Assembly (NCBI GenBank): GCA_035295745.1
Contig: DATGIL010000080.1
Coordinates: 77,274 to 141,273, forward strand
From: JAIQFL01 sp035295745
Lineage (GTDB): Bacteria > Acidobacteriota > Terriglobia > Bryobacterales > Bryobacteraceae
DNA length: 64,000 bases
Direction: 5' to 3'
The first letter of the stretch is position 1, and each line of letters starts with the position of its first letter. The position numbers and the translations under genes were made by a program. The notes under the pieces were generated by a model that saw nothing but the letters and a program-made list of their open reading frames with translations, was not told the DNA's origin and did not search any database. Below are positions 49,985 to 58,311 of the stretch, in pieces.

Positions 49985-50991
49985 CCCGCGGCGTCCTCCG
50001 CGGGCGACACAATTCCCACCACGCCTGTAGACGCCCCGCCTCGATGTTCCTCAGGCATACTGTGCGCGATTTGGGTTTCGGGCCACGGCACCCCTCGCGA
50101 CGCCGCTAACCGTCGAGGATCGAAATGCGGTCCGTCGATCCACGAGTACACTATTCCCGAACCCACCGCTGGATGAAGCATCGCCAACACTCCCAACGGC
50201 ACGACATATTTCTTCGACTTAATCAACGATTCCAACACTCCGCGAACGGCGCTGCTGCGCGGAATCGTCCCCACCGCCTGGGGCACCACGGAAATGGAAA
50301 ACTCCAGGTCGGGATGTTTCTTGCTATAGAGCAGCAAACGCTTGGCCGCCTGCTTCGGCGTCATGATCCCCAAGTCGCTGCTGAAATTCCGCTTGATGGC
50401 TCCGGGATAGTAGGTGTTGACCACTCGCCGCGCAAAGTCCGCGCAATTCCGGTAGATCAGGTGAAACGAAGTGTGATTCGGGCCCGCATTAAGCGTGCGG
50501 ATCAGATCCTCATCCTGCTCCTCGGTAGTCTCAATGCGGAACGCATAGATGGTCCGATCGTAAGATTCACCGATCAGTTGCGTCCAATCTCCGCGCGGTG
50601 TGCTCCCATCACTATCGTCTGGAATCAAGCTCTCCAGATAGGCGCGCCGATAAGCGTCTCTGAGCGCCGCCGCAGTTTCGGGAGTGACCGACATCGGAAC
50701 CTGCTCTACATCCGTGACGGCATAAAGATACGGAATCAAGGGGATGGCAAGCCAGTCACGGCCAGCTACGCGATGGTAACGGCTGATCACGATTCCTTCC
50801 TCATCCGCGCCGCATCGCCGCAGCAAAATCGGAGTTTCCGCACAGATCCGCGAAAAATAGAGCGCTGCGTGACCGGTTGGATTCATGGCGCCAAAGGTTC
50901 CGTAGGGCTCCTCCAGAAGGAGTGTGACATCCGCATGAAGCACCGGAACTAAAAGCACAACGTACAGGAGAATGTTCCGCACGAGACCCAC
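49978..50991 (-). CDS. secreted permuted-papain-like (DUF4105/NlpC-P60-like) protein
   Basis: A 337-residue protein with a signal peptide (to about residue 20). A His in NPTGHAALYFS (about residue 41) and an Asn-Cys in LIYRNCADFARRVVNTYY (about residue 188) have the order and context of circularly permuted papain-like hydrolases, in which His precedes Cys. The C-terminal part, from about 240, is not recognised. It might cleave peptide or amide bonds in the envelope. Confidence in the fold is moderate. Its 3' end overlaps the hydrolase gene at 49984. Confidence 0.6.
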   Translation of the reverse strand: MGLVRNILLYVVLLVPVLHADVTLLLEEPYGTFGAMNPTGHAALYFSRICAETPILLRRCGADEEGIVISRYHRVAGRDWLAIPLIPYLYAVTDVEQVPMSVTPETAAALRDAYRRAYLESLIPDDSDGSTPRGDWTQLIGESYDRTIYAFRIETTEEQDEDLIRTLNAGPNHTSFHLIYRNCADFARRVVNTYYPGAIKRNFSSDLGIMTPKQAAKRLLLYSKKHPDLEFSISVVPQAVGTIPRSSAVRGVLESLIKSKKYVVPLGVLAMLHPAVGSGIVYSWIDGPHFDPRRLAASRGVPWPETQIAHSMPEEHRGGASTGVVGIVSPAEDAAGH

Positions 50992-51083
50992 CGGTTCCGC
51001 AAATGCAAGTGCATTGCCAATTGGCCAGATCGGGCTAAACGGGCGTGGGAAAACGCATCGTTCTCAAGCCTTATAATCCTCCC

Positions 51084-52367
51084 ATGGGCAACTTGCCTTC
51101 ACGACGAGGGACGGACTCCGGCAACGGCCAAGATCCGTATCTTGGCATTCACGCTGTGAACGTCTACGTGCGGGATCAGGACAAGAGCGTTCGCTTCTAC
51201 GTCGACCAGCTCGGGTTCGAGATCGCATTCGACGCCCGTCTGCCCACCGGCGATCGATGGATCGCGGTTACCCCTCCCGATGGCTCCGCCGTTCTTGCCT
51301 TAGTCGCTCCCAAGCCCGACTCCCTGCAGTACAAGCTCATCGGCCGGTCTACCGGCGTGGTGTTCGTCACCGAGGACGTCGTCGCCAAGTTTGAAACCTG
51401 GCGCCGCCGCGGTGTTCACTTTCTGTTTACGCCCCGGCTCCGGCGCGTTCAGTATGAGCGTCAAGGCCCCCCATCGGACTCGCCCGAACCAACCCCGGTT
51501 TGGGGCGGTATCTTCACACGCTTTAAAGACGTCGACGGCAATCGCTTCGACCTGGTCGGCTTCGACGCCGTCAATCGCAAGATCGAAGCGCATCGCCGCC
51601 AAATCGCCGAGAAGCTGGAAGCTGAACGCCGCGCCGCTCAGGAACTGGAGATCGCCCGTCAGGTGCAGGCCCGCCTCTTCCCGCAAGCGCTCTCGCCCAT
51701 CGATACGCTCAACTACGCCGGAGCCTGCATACAAGCGCGTCAGGTAGGCGGCGACTACCACGACTTCCTCGATCTCGGTCACGGCCGCTTCGGGCTCGTC
51801 ATCGCCGACATTTCGGGCAAAGGCATCGCCGCTGCGCTCCTCATGGCCAACCTCCAGGCCACGCTTCGCAGCCAATGTGCAGCTTGCACTGACGATCCTC
51901 AACGTCTGCTTCGTTCGGTAAACCGGATCTTCTTCGAGAACACCGACGCCAGTTCCTATGCCACGCTCTTCTTCGCAGAGTACGACGACCCCACCGGCCG
52001 CCTCCGCTATGCGAATTGCGGGCATCTGCCGCCCTTGCTGCTGCGCCGCGACAAGTCCATCGAGAAACTGGATTCCACCTGTACCGTTGTGGGCCTGTTC
52101 AAGGACTGGGACTGCGAGATCGACGAACGCAAGCTCTGCCCTGGCGATACGCTTGTGCTCTACACCGACGGAATCACCGAATCCTGCAACGAGGCCGACG
52201 AGGAGTTCGGAGAGCAGCGCCTGATCGACGCCTTCGAGAGGTACTGGGACTTGCAGCCGCGAGCCGCGATCACATCCATCGTGGAAGAGGTCAGGCAGTT
52301 CAGCCCCAACGTCCAGCACGACGACATCACCTTGATGGTGGCCCGCCGCGAGGGGCGCGCCGCGTAG
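51084..52367 (+). CDS. VOC/glyoxalase-like domain fused to SpoIIE-type PP2C phosphatase
   Basis: A 427-residue two-domain protein. Residues about 15-165 are a vicinal-oxygen-chelate (glyoxalase/bleomycin) domain: LGIHAVNVYVRDQDKSVRFY, VDQLGFEIAFDARL, GIFTRFKDVDGNRFDLVG. A coiled coil (about 168-200, EAHRRQIAEKLEAERRAAQE) joins a SpoIIE/RsbU phosphatase (about 205-425) with QARQVGGDYHDF, IADISGKGIAAALLMA, YATLFFAEYDD, LVLYTDGITESCNEAD and QHDDITLMVARR. It likely dephosphorylates an anti-sigma-factor antagonist, with the VOC domain as ligand sensor. I chose the ATG at 51084; TATAAT (51072-51077) ends 6 bp before it. A GTG at 51045 would add 13 residues. Confidence 0.85.
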   Translation: MGNLPSRRGTDSGNGQDPYLGIHAVNVYVRDQDKSVRFYVDQLGFEIAFDARLPTGDRWIAVTPPDGSAVLALVAPKPDSLQYKLIGRSTGVVFVTEDVVAKFETWRRRGVHFLFTPRLRRVQYERQGPPSDSPEPTPVWGGIFTRFKDVDGNRFDLVGFDAVNRKIEAHRRQIAEKLEAERRAAQELEIARQVQARLFPQALSPIDTLNYAGACIQARQVGGDYHDFLDLGHGRFGLVIADISGKGIAAALLMANLQATLRSQCAACTDDPQRLLRSVNRIFFENTDASSYATLFFAEYDDPTGRLRYANCGHLPPLLLRRDKSIEKLDSTCTVVGLFKDWDCEIDERKLCPGDTLVLYTDGITESCNEADEEFGEQRLIDAFERYWDLQPRAAITSIVEEVRQFSPNVQHDDITLMVARREGRAA

Positions 52368-52747
52368 TGTCCGGACCCCGGGATTCGGAGCGATCGGGAC
52401 GTCGCTTGCTTACGCGCGCGGCTCGCAACGAGCCGCGACCGTGAGGGAGCGTCACCGCCCTCTGATTAGTGACCGCTTGCTTACGCGCGCGCCTCGCAAC
52501 GAGCCACGACCGTAAGGGAGTGATTTTGGGAGCGATCGGGACGTCGCTTGCTTACGCGCGCGGCTCGCAACGAGCCGCGACCGTGAGGGAGCGTCACCGC
52601 CCTCTGATTAGTGACCGCTTGCTTACGCGCGCGGCGAAACGAGCTACGACCCTAAGGGAGTGCTTTTCAGTGAGCGCAACTCGTCACCGCCCAGAATCGA
52701 AATCCCTCGTGTCTCCACAGGCCCCCAACCCCCTGTATGCTACTTAC
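52368..52747. other. intergenic region occupied by repeat array
   Basis: Almost all of this 380-base gap is the four-copy repeat array. The last 85 bases before the start of the next gene are unique and carry TATGCT (52736-52741), six bases before its ATG, a candidate -10 box. Confidence 0.6.
52386..52662 (+). repeat. four-copy array of the dispersed ~71-bp repeat
   Basis: The core CGCTTGCTTACGCGCGCG begins at 52403, 52474, 52545 and 52616 (spacing 71, 71, 71). Each copy has the hairpin GGCTCG-CAA-CGAGCC (degenerate in copies 2 and 4) and ends in a CGACCGTRAGGGAGYG tail. Copies 1 and 3 share one flanking sequence (GGAGCGATCGGGACGTCG) and copies 2 and 4 another (CACCGCCCTCTGATTAGTGA), so the array is a 142-bp dimer duplicated. 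Confidence 0.92.
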
Positions 52748-53767
52748 ATGAACCGCCGTACGTTCTTCACGGTCTCCGCTGCCGCGGCTCTAAGCCGCAG
52801 CGCCTTTGCCGCTCCCGTCAATAAGCGCGAGCGCATGCTCGGATGGCTCGCCGGCCAGACCAGTCCCGACTACACCCCCGCCGCTTTCTTCCTCCACTTC
52901 GGCAACGACTATAAGGTTGGCTCCGCCGCCGCGCGGCGCCACCTGGAGTTTTTCCGCCACACCGACATGGATTTCGTCAAAATCCAGTTCGAGCAAACCT
53001 ACTCCCGCCAGGAGTTCCTACAGAAACCGGCCGACTGGTCGAAACTCAAGCTCGCCAGGCTCGACTTCTATGAACCGCTCATCCAGACGGTCCGGGAGCT
53101 GGTCAAGGCCGAGAAGAAGAATTCGCTCATCTTGATGACGCTGTATTCACCGTTCATGTGCGCCGGACACTGCGCTACCTCGCCCGTGCTCCTGCAGCAT
53201 CTGGAGGAGAATCCGGAAGCCGTCAAGAAGGGCCTCGAGATTCTTACCGAAAGCCAACTCATCTTTGTGCGCGCCTGCATCAAGGAAGGCATTGACGGGT
53301 TCTACACCTCCACCCAGGGCTCGGAAGCGAAGCGCTTCAGCAGCCCCGTCATCTTCAGCAAATATGTGAAGCCCTTCGACCTTGTCTCGATGAAGGAGAT
53401 TGCCTCCACCTGCCCCTTCAATATCCTGCATGTCTGCGATTACGTGGCGCCCTACGCCAACTACGATGTCGTGACCGACTATCCCGGCCACATCGTCAAC
53501 TGCAACGTGAAGCTCATCGATCGGCAGATGTCTCAGCAGGAGATCACGAAGCTGTTCAAGCGTCCTTTTATGGGTGGGGTGGACCGCCACGGCGTCCTCG
53601 CGACAGGCACGCCCGCGCAAGTCGAAGCGGAGATCCGGCAGGTGGTGAAGAATGCGCCGCGCTCGTTCATACTCGGGGCCGACTGTACGGTGGAGGCCGA
53701 TACGAGCTGGGACCGATTGAAACACGCGATTTCAGTGGCCCATCAAGTCGGAGTCCGGCAGGGGTAG
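52748..53767 (+). CDS. exported uroporphyrinogen-decarboxylase-family protein
   Basis: A 339-residue protein of the URO-D/MtaA superfamily. Residues 1-22 (MNRRTFFTVSAAAALSRSAF) look like a twin-arginine export signal, which is odd for an enzyme family otherwise cytoplasmic. The TIM-barrel body has MDFVKIQFEQTYSRQEFL, LILMTLYSPFMCAGHC, GIDGFYTSTQGSEAKRF, CPFNILHVCDY and MGGVDRHGVLATGTPAQVEA, ending in SFILGADCTVEADTSW. The Cys and His residues in this region suggest metal binding as in MtaA-like methyltransferases; substrate unknown. The frame is open upstream through the repeat array, but MNRRTFF is the first plausible start. Confidence 0.83.
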   Translation: MNRRTFFTVSAAAALSRSAFAAPVNKRERMLGWLAGQTSPDYTPAAFFLHFGNDYKVGSAAARRHLEFFRHTDMDFVKIQFEQTYSRQEFLQKPADWSKLKLARLDFYEPLIQTVRELVKAEKKNSLILMTLYSPFMCAGHCATSPVLLQHLEENPEAVKKGLEILTESQLIFVRACIKEGIDGFYTSTQGSEAKRFSSPVIFSKYVKPFDLVSMKEIASTCPFNILHVCDYVAPYANYDVVTDYPGHIVNCNVKLIDRQMSQQEITKLFKRPFMGGVDRHGVLATGTPAQVEAEIRQVVKNAPRSFILGADCTVEADTSWDRLKHAISVAHQVGVRQG

Positions 53768-53771
53768 ATTG

Positions 53772-56700
53772 TTATCGCAGGGCTTCGATCGCCGGCTGCA
53801 CCCAAGAAAACAGGAAGTGCCCGATCGAAGGGAATTGCGAAGCCATTACAGTCACCAGCGGGAGTGCTCCGTAGGAAGCGACTCGGAGAAAGAAGCCCGA
53901 ATCCAGATGGCCCGGGCGCGTCTTCGAGATGCGGCTAAGCAGTGCGTTGCGATCCATTTGCATGAATACTGCCACGACTCCAGAACCGAGAAGGAGCAGC
54001 ATGAAGATCACCGCAGTGTCCATCAACCGCCGCGATTGAAAGGGATAACTGTTCAACGCAACGATTCCGAGGATGAACCCGACGATTACAAGGGCCAGCA
54101 GATTGTTCATCTGAACCAGCACATAGCGTAGATAGGCAAGATATCGGTTGGCGACGAACTCCTCCTTGAGGATCTTTAGCTTGTGATGACTCAGTTCCTT
54201 TTTCTCACGTTCCGTTGCCTCCTCCCCGGGCTTGCTTTTGCGCAGTTCATCGAAGCTGTCCGATTTTCCTTTCGCCCAATCATTCTGTTGCAGATCGGCA
54301 ATAATCGCTTTCCCAATCCCTTGGAGAGAGGCTTGAACCTCGTCGAGCGCGGCTCCCGAGACCGTCTGTCTGCTGTTGACGCTGGACATGAGCTCGGTCA
54401 CTTGCTTTTCGATCCCCGTAAATTGTTCGGTCAGTTTCTCCTTGAGAGGGCCCGTTTCGGCCTGTTTCACGGCTCTCAGAGACTCCAGAGCCCGCTGGAT
54501 GAGAAAGTACCGGCGCATGGCGCTGTTGCCGAGCCAGATGGGGGACCAGGAATAAGAAGACGGGAATCGGCTGAATGCGTCCCGCAATCTGCTCTGTTCC
54601 AGATAGTTTAGGAGGCGCCGAACTTCAATCCAGAGAAACACAAAGCGGGACCATGCGAAATAGGTCATCGTTTCCAGCAGCATTATAGCGATGCCGAGGA
54701 TGTGGTCGAAAATCAGAGACTCCAGTGTCTGGTTGTGGCGAAAGATACGAATGGTATTGGATGCAACGATTCCCAGGCAGACTCCGAACAGAAGATCCCT
54801 TCCCGAGAATAGTGGCAGATAGATGGTGTTTTCGATTCGGCAAGTCAGACTTTTCTGCGAGTCGTCCAGTTCGGGCGGGACGGGGCGCCGGTCTACGGGT
54901 GCACGCAGACGTTGGGTTTGCACCCAGGCTCCGAAAGTGAGGCCGAGGAAGGTTATGATCAACGGCTGCACGGGCGAGACGCCGCTGCCAAGCCACATCG
55001 ATCGATATAGGAAAAACAGCCCTTCCCCAAATCCCGGGAGAGGCGCGATCGTGTCGTAACCGAGCCAGCCCCATATCGGGGACGGGAAGCCCAGCGGAGC
55101 AGGGCCGGGAACGATCACCCGGTACCCAAGCAGCAGGAACATCGTAAAGCTGGTGAACGCGCCAATGGTCAGAGTGGAATAGACGCAATTAGCCGCGGAC
55201 ATCGCCTTCACGTCTTTCCAAAGGTGTCCGAATCGTTTTTTCCATAGCGCGAAGATTGGGGCGAAACAGGCTCCTACCAGAAACATCGCAACCATCTGCG
55301 AAATCCAGGGCATTTCCGGGGGACTCGCGACCGGCATTTCGATGGCGCGAAGCACGGGAAACGGAAGAAGTGTGCCGGCGCCGGGAACCCATAAGGGAAA
55401 TACGAACGACACATAGGCCGCGGCAAGAGACAAACCGCCAAACGATAGGTAGAAAGCCCTGGCCAAGGCGCCAGGCCGGTCCGGGCAGGCCGAAAGCAAC
55501 CCTCTATCCCCGACGGGCGGCCAAACGTTGCTTGCGACGAGCAGCCAACCAGTTCCGAAACACAATAGGGTCAGCATGTAATAGATCGACATCCAAGCGC
55601 GGGAAGGCGGATTCAGACGGGGCCGCGCGTGCTCCCCCTCTTGGAAGTCGGCGCGCTGCCATTGCAACCGGAGGTGATGGCCGCTTGCATGATTGGTAAG
55701 AAACGCGAGCGGCCAGAATCCGTCACGGCCCAATACCGTTAGCCACAGCGGGGCCTCGTCGCTCTCGGGATCGTCGAAGCGAACGTAGTCCAGGAGATCC
55801 GTGCTGCGGCGAATTGTGGAATTGTCATCGTCTCCGGAGGTTGGTTTTGATGCGGGTTTCGCGTTGGACCGCATCAAAGCTCTGGTGGCGTTGTAGACGC
55901 CTTCGCCGTACCTGCTGGAAAAGAGGATCCGGCTTTCCCGGCGGGCGTAGGGTTTAAGAGACGTCCATGACTGGTTTATATCGGTCAACGGATAAGTCGT
56001 GACAAACATTGTGCCCGTGAGTGGTATGGTGTCAGAGGCTTCGACGAATAAGAGGTCGGCATCAAAAATAAACAGGCGCGTATCCGGGGCCGCCACCCTC
56101 AGAAAGCGCGCCAGAAAAATCATGTCAAGGGGATCCGTAGCGGCAATTCCCGCAAACTTGATCTTCTCCCGCTGTATGGTGGTGATCACTTCCCGAAGAA
56201 CGGCTTGCTGGGAAACTGGCATCTGGGAGCCGGAGAAACTCGGCAAACTGTCGCGGGCCTGGCTCTCGCCTTTGAGGCGAAGGGGGAGGAACTGGAGCCG
56301 TGGTATCCCTCCGGCGGAACTGTCCTCCTTCTGGCTCGATCCTTCCGAATAGGCATTCCGAAAGCGGGAGATCTCGCGCGGAAACCGAATATTGATCGTG
56401 TCGGGAGACGAGAACTGCTTTCCGAAATGAGTACCATCTTCTGAGAGCAACAGCGCGACTTCGGGTCTCTCGGCGTTGCGGATGCCGCGTCCTTTGAGGT
56501 AGTCGAAAAAATGAGCGACTGCACAGGTATCGCTGTGGATCACAGTCTTGAAGTTGACGTTGGATGAGAAATCAGCGATCGCTGTACTGTCGGTTGTAGT
56601 CCCCGAAATGATCTGGAAAACCGCTCCATTGCCCCCGATGATCGTTTTTAGCGACGCGAGGGATCCCGAGAAGGTGGGTCCTATCACTTGGATTGAGGCG

Positions 56701-57251
56701 CTTTCGCTCCAAGCTGCGAGGAGAGTTCGGGCGCCGCGGAAGGAAGCCGTATCCACGCCACTTACCGGACTTTCCCCGACGAGAAGTACGATCAGGCCCG
56801 TGTCGCCGCTTTTTGGACCGCGGAACAGCAGGACACCCGGTTGGCCCCTCATCTTCTCCTGCCACTTCTGCACTTCCTCGGCGTCGGCGCTTTTGGCGTC
56901 ACCACCTTTCGGCTCGGGTTTCTCTTCGCGCCATGGCAGCCAGTAACTGTCGAAGGCGTAGTCGGATTGCTCGACAGCTCGTTGGATGCTTTCCAGAAAC
57001 CGATCAAACAAAAGTGCCAATTGCGTCGCGCGGGGATCTGGGACAATGGCGATGAGAACGCGAGCACGACGGACGGGAGTCTTGTCCGTGCAGGCAAGAC
57101 GCTGGCATAGAAAAATGTCCGGAGTGTCTGCCGTGGAAGCGATAGGGGCGGTCTCTGCAGGTGGCGGAGGATCGGAGACAGGACGTTCCGACCGAAGGGC
57201 GCTCCCTCCCAATGCGAACAGCAGCAAAGCTAAGAAAACGTGTTTGTTCAT
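53772..57251 (-). CDS. 1159-residue protein: periplasmic binding-like domain plus multi-pass membrane domain
   Basis: A very large protein that I cannot assign. Residues 1-20 are a signal peptide. Residues about 60-540 are soluble and look like a type-1 periplasmic-binding fold (RARVLIAIVPDPRATQLALL, IQVIGPTFSGSLASLKTIIG, RPEVALLLSEDGTHFGKQFS, IKFAGIAATDPLDMIFLARF). From about 580 to 890 there are seven or eight membrane helices (IYYMLTLLCFGTGWLLVAS, ISQMVAMFLVGACFAPIF, and others). A cytoplasmic helical stretch (about 910-1040, with KEKLTEQFTGIEKQVTELMS) is followed by two or three more helices at the end. Base use seems slightly lower in GC. It could sense an extracellular ligand and signal or transport. 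Its stop lies 4 bp from the URO-D gene stop (convergent). Confidence 0.72.
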   Translation of the reverse strand: MNKHVFLALLLFALGGSALRSERPVSDPPPPAETAPIASTADTPDIFLCQRLACTDKTPVRRARVLIAIVPDPRATQLALLFDRFLESIQRAVEQSDYAFDSYWLPWREEKPEPKGGDAKSADAEEVQKWQEKMRGQPGVLLFRGPKSGDTGLIVLLVGESPVSGVDTASFRGARTLLAAWSESASIQVIGPTFSGSLASLKTIIGGNGAVFQIISGTTTDSTAIADFSSNVNFKTVIHSDTCAVAHFFDYLKGRGIRNAERPEVALLLSEDGTHFGKQFSSPDTINIRFPREISRFRNAYSEGSSQKEDSSAGGIPRLQFLPLRLKGESQARDSLPSFSGSQMPVSQQAVLREVITTIQREKIKFAGIAATDPLDMIFLARFLRVAAPDTRLFIFDADLLFVEASDTIPLTGTMFVTTYPLTDINQSWTSLKPYARRESRILFSSRYGEGVYNATRALMRSNAKPASKPTSGDDDNSTIRRSTDLLDYVRFDDPESDEAPLWLTVLGRDGFWPLAFLTNHASGHHLRLQWQRADFQEGEHARPRLNPPSRAWMSIYYMLTLLCFGTGWLLVASNVWPPVGDRGLLSACPDRPGALARAFYLSFGGLSLAAAYVSFVFPLWVPGAGTLLPFPVLRAIEMPVASPPEMPWISQMVAMFLVGACFAPIFALWKKRFGHLWKDVKAMSAANCVYSTLTIGAFTSFTMFLLLGYRVIVPGPAPLGFPSPIWGWLGYDTIAPLPGFGEGLFFLYRSMWLGSGVSPVQPLIITFLGLTFGAWVQTQRLRAPVDRRPVPPELDDSQKSLTCRIENTIYLPLFSGRDLLFGVCLGIVASNTIRIFRHNQTLESLIFDHILGIAIMLLETMTYFAWSRFVFLWIEVRRLLNYLEQSRLRDAFSRFPSSYSWSPIWLGNSAMRRYFLIQRALESLRAVKQAETGPLKEKLTEQFTGIEKQVTELMSSVNSRQTVSGAALDEVQASLQGIGKAIIADLQQNDWAKGKSDSFDELRKSKPGEEATEREKKELSHHKLKILKEEFVANRYLAYLRYVLVQMNNLLALVIVGFILGIVALNSYPFQSRRLMDTAVIFMLLLLGSGVVAVFMQMDRNALLSRISKTRPGHLDSGFFLRVASYGALPLVTVMASQFPSIGHFLFSWVQPAIEALR

Positions 57252-57407
57252 GACGCAACTGCGCTTCCGGGATTTGCAGCGACTTTGACTGGATGGAGCG
57301 GGAACACGATTCCAGTCCCTTCGCTAGTAATAAGCGCAAAACAGAGCCAGAACGGGCCAAACGTTGATTTCGCCTGCCCCCACGCGCGTGTCCGCGTGCC
57401 TGACTCG

Positions 57408-58280
57408 TCACGGACGATGGATGGTCATTTCCACCAGATCGCCCAGTTGCTGCGAGGTGTATTGGTTGCCTTCCAGGTTAGCGACCAACCTCCCTTCGCG
57501 GTCGATGACGGCGGTACGGAGTGAATGTGTCAGCAGTCCTTCATCCTGCCAGGATCCAGCGCCGAACATGCCGCACACCCGCTGAACATCAGTGAGGGAG
57601 CCAGTCAGGAAATACCACACCTTGGGAATGGCCTTCCATATCTGCCCGTAGCGCGCCAGAACGGCGGGCTGATCGTTGATCGGATCGAAGGTGACAGTCA
57701 GCAGGATCAGATTCCGGCCTTGCTCGAATCGCTTTTGGAGACGTCCGAAATTGTTGGAGAGGCGGAAGCAATAATCCGGGAGAGGACATCGTGTATAGAT
57801 GAAATTGAGCGCGACTACCTTGCCCCTGAATTGAGAAAAACTGACCGGACTGCCGGTCTGATCGATGAGCGTAAAATCGGGCACCGTTTGGCCCGGTGTC
57901 AACTCGGGCGCCGCGCCCTTCTCCATCAAGGCGCTGAGCAGCTTAAGGCGGCTCGCTTGAGCGGGATCCCGCTCCGCGCTTTCAAACGCCACCGGGTGGA
58001 CGTCCTCGAGCCATGAGGACTTCTTTTCAACCACCAGAGTGAAGGCAACCGTGTCGCCCGCATGGAGGCTCTCCAGCGTCTTGGGAGTCCGCACATGGAA
58101 CGGCATCGACATGGCCCCCATGTAGCCAGGAATACTGCCGTGAGATACCACCAGGGATTGGTGCGCCTGATCGACACTGATGACCAGTCCCGATACCGAA
58201 TACCGATGTTGCGCCGCCATGCACGCGTACGCAACGAGAACCAGGACCCACGAAGGTCTCACATAGCTATTGTGCCGCAA
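57408..58280 (-). CDS. Sco1/SenC-family copper protein with CusF-like N-terminal domain
   Basis: A 290-residue protein with a signal peptide (to about residue 23). Residues about 27-85 are a copper-binding domain of the CusF/DUF3347-like type: SVSGLVISVDQAHQSLVVSH, then GYMGAMSMPFHV, in which the Mets and His would bind Cu(I). The C-terminal thioredoxin-like Sco domain (about 125-288) has GKVVALNFIYTRCPLPDYCF with C165 and C171 separated by five residues rather than the usual three, and a late His (LLTHSLRTAVID) as third ligand. Sco proteins deliver copper to cytochrome oxidase or act as thiol reductases. It is divergent from the parvulin/FG-GAP gene, 31 bp apart. Confidence 0.88.
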   Translation of the reverse strand: MRHNSYVRPSWVLVLVAYACMAAQHRYSVSGLVISVDQAHQSLVVSHGSIPGYMGAMSMPFHVRTPKTLESLHAGDTVAFTLVVEKKSSWLEDVHPVAFESAERDPAQASRLKLLSALMEKGAAPELTPGQTVPDFTLIDQTGSPVSFSQFRGKVVALNFIYTRCPLPDYCFRLSNNFGRLQKRFEQGRNLILLTVTFDPINDQPAVLARYGQIWKAIPKVWYFLTGSLTDVQRVCGMFGAGSWQDEGLLTHSLRTAVIDREGRLVANLEGNQYTSQQLGDLVEMTIHRP

Positions 58281-58284
58281 ACCA

Positions 58285-58299
58285 CAGCTAGAATAGCTG
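58285..58299. promoter_or_regulatory. palindrome in divergent Sco / FG-GAP promoter
   Basis: CAGCTA-GAA-TAGCTG is a perfect 6-bp inverted repeat and overlaps a TAGAAT that could serve as a -10 box. It lies in the 31-bp gap between the two divergent start codons, so one factor could control both. Confidence 0.4.
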
Positions 58300-58311
58300 A
58301 GGGAGGTGGGC

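Noticed and set aside
52469..52747. 93-codon upstream extension of the URO-D-like protein
   Set aside because: It is translated repeat sequence (SLAYARGSQRATTVRE-type) and unrelated to the protein family.
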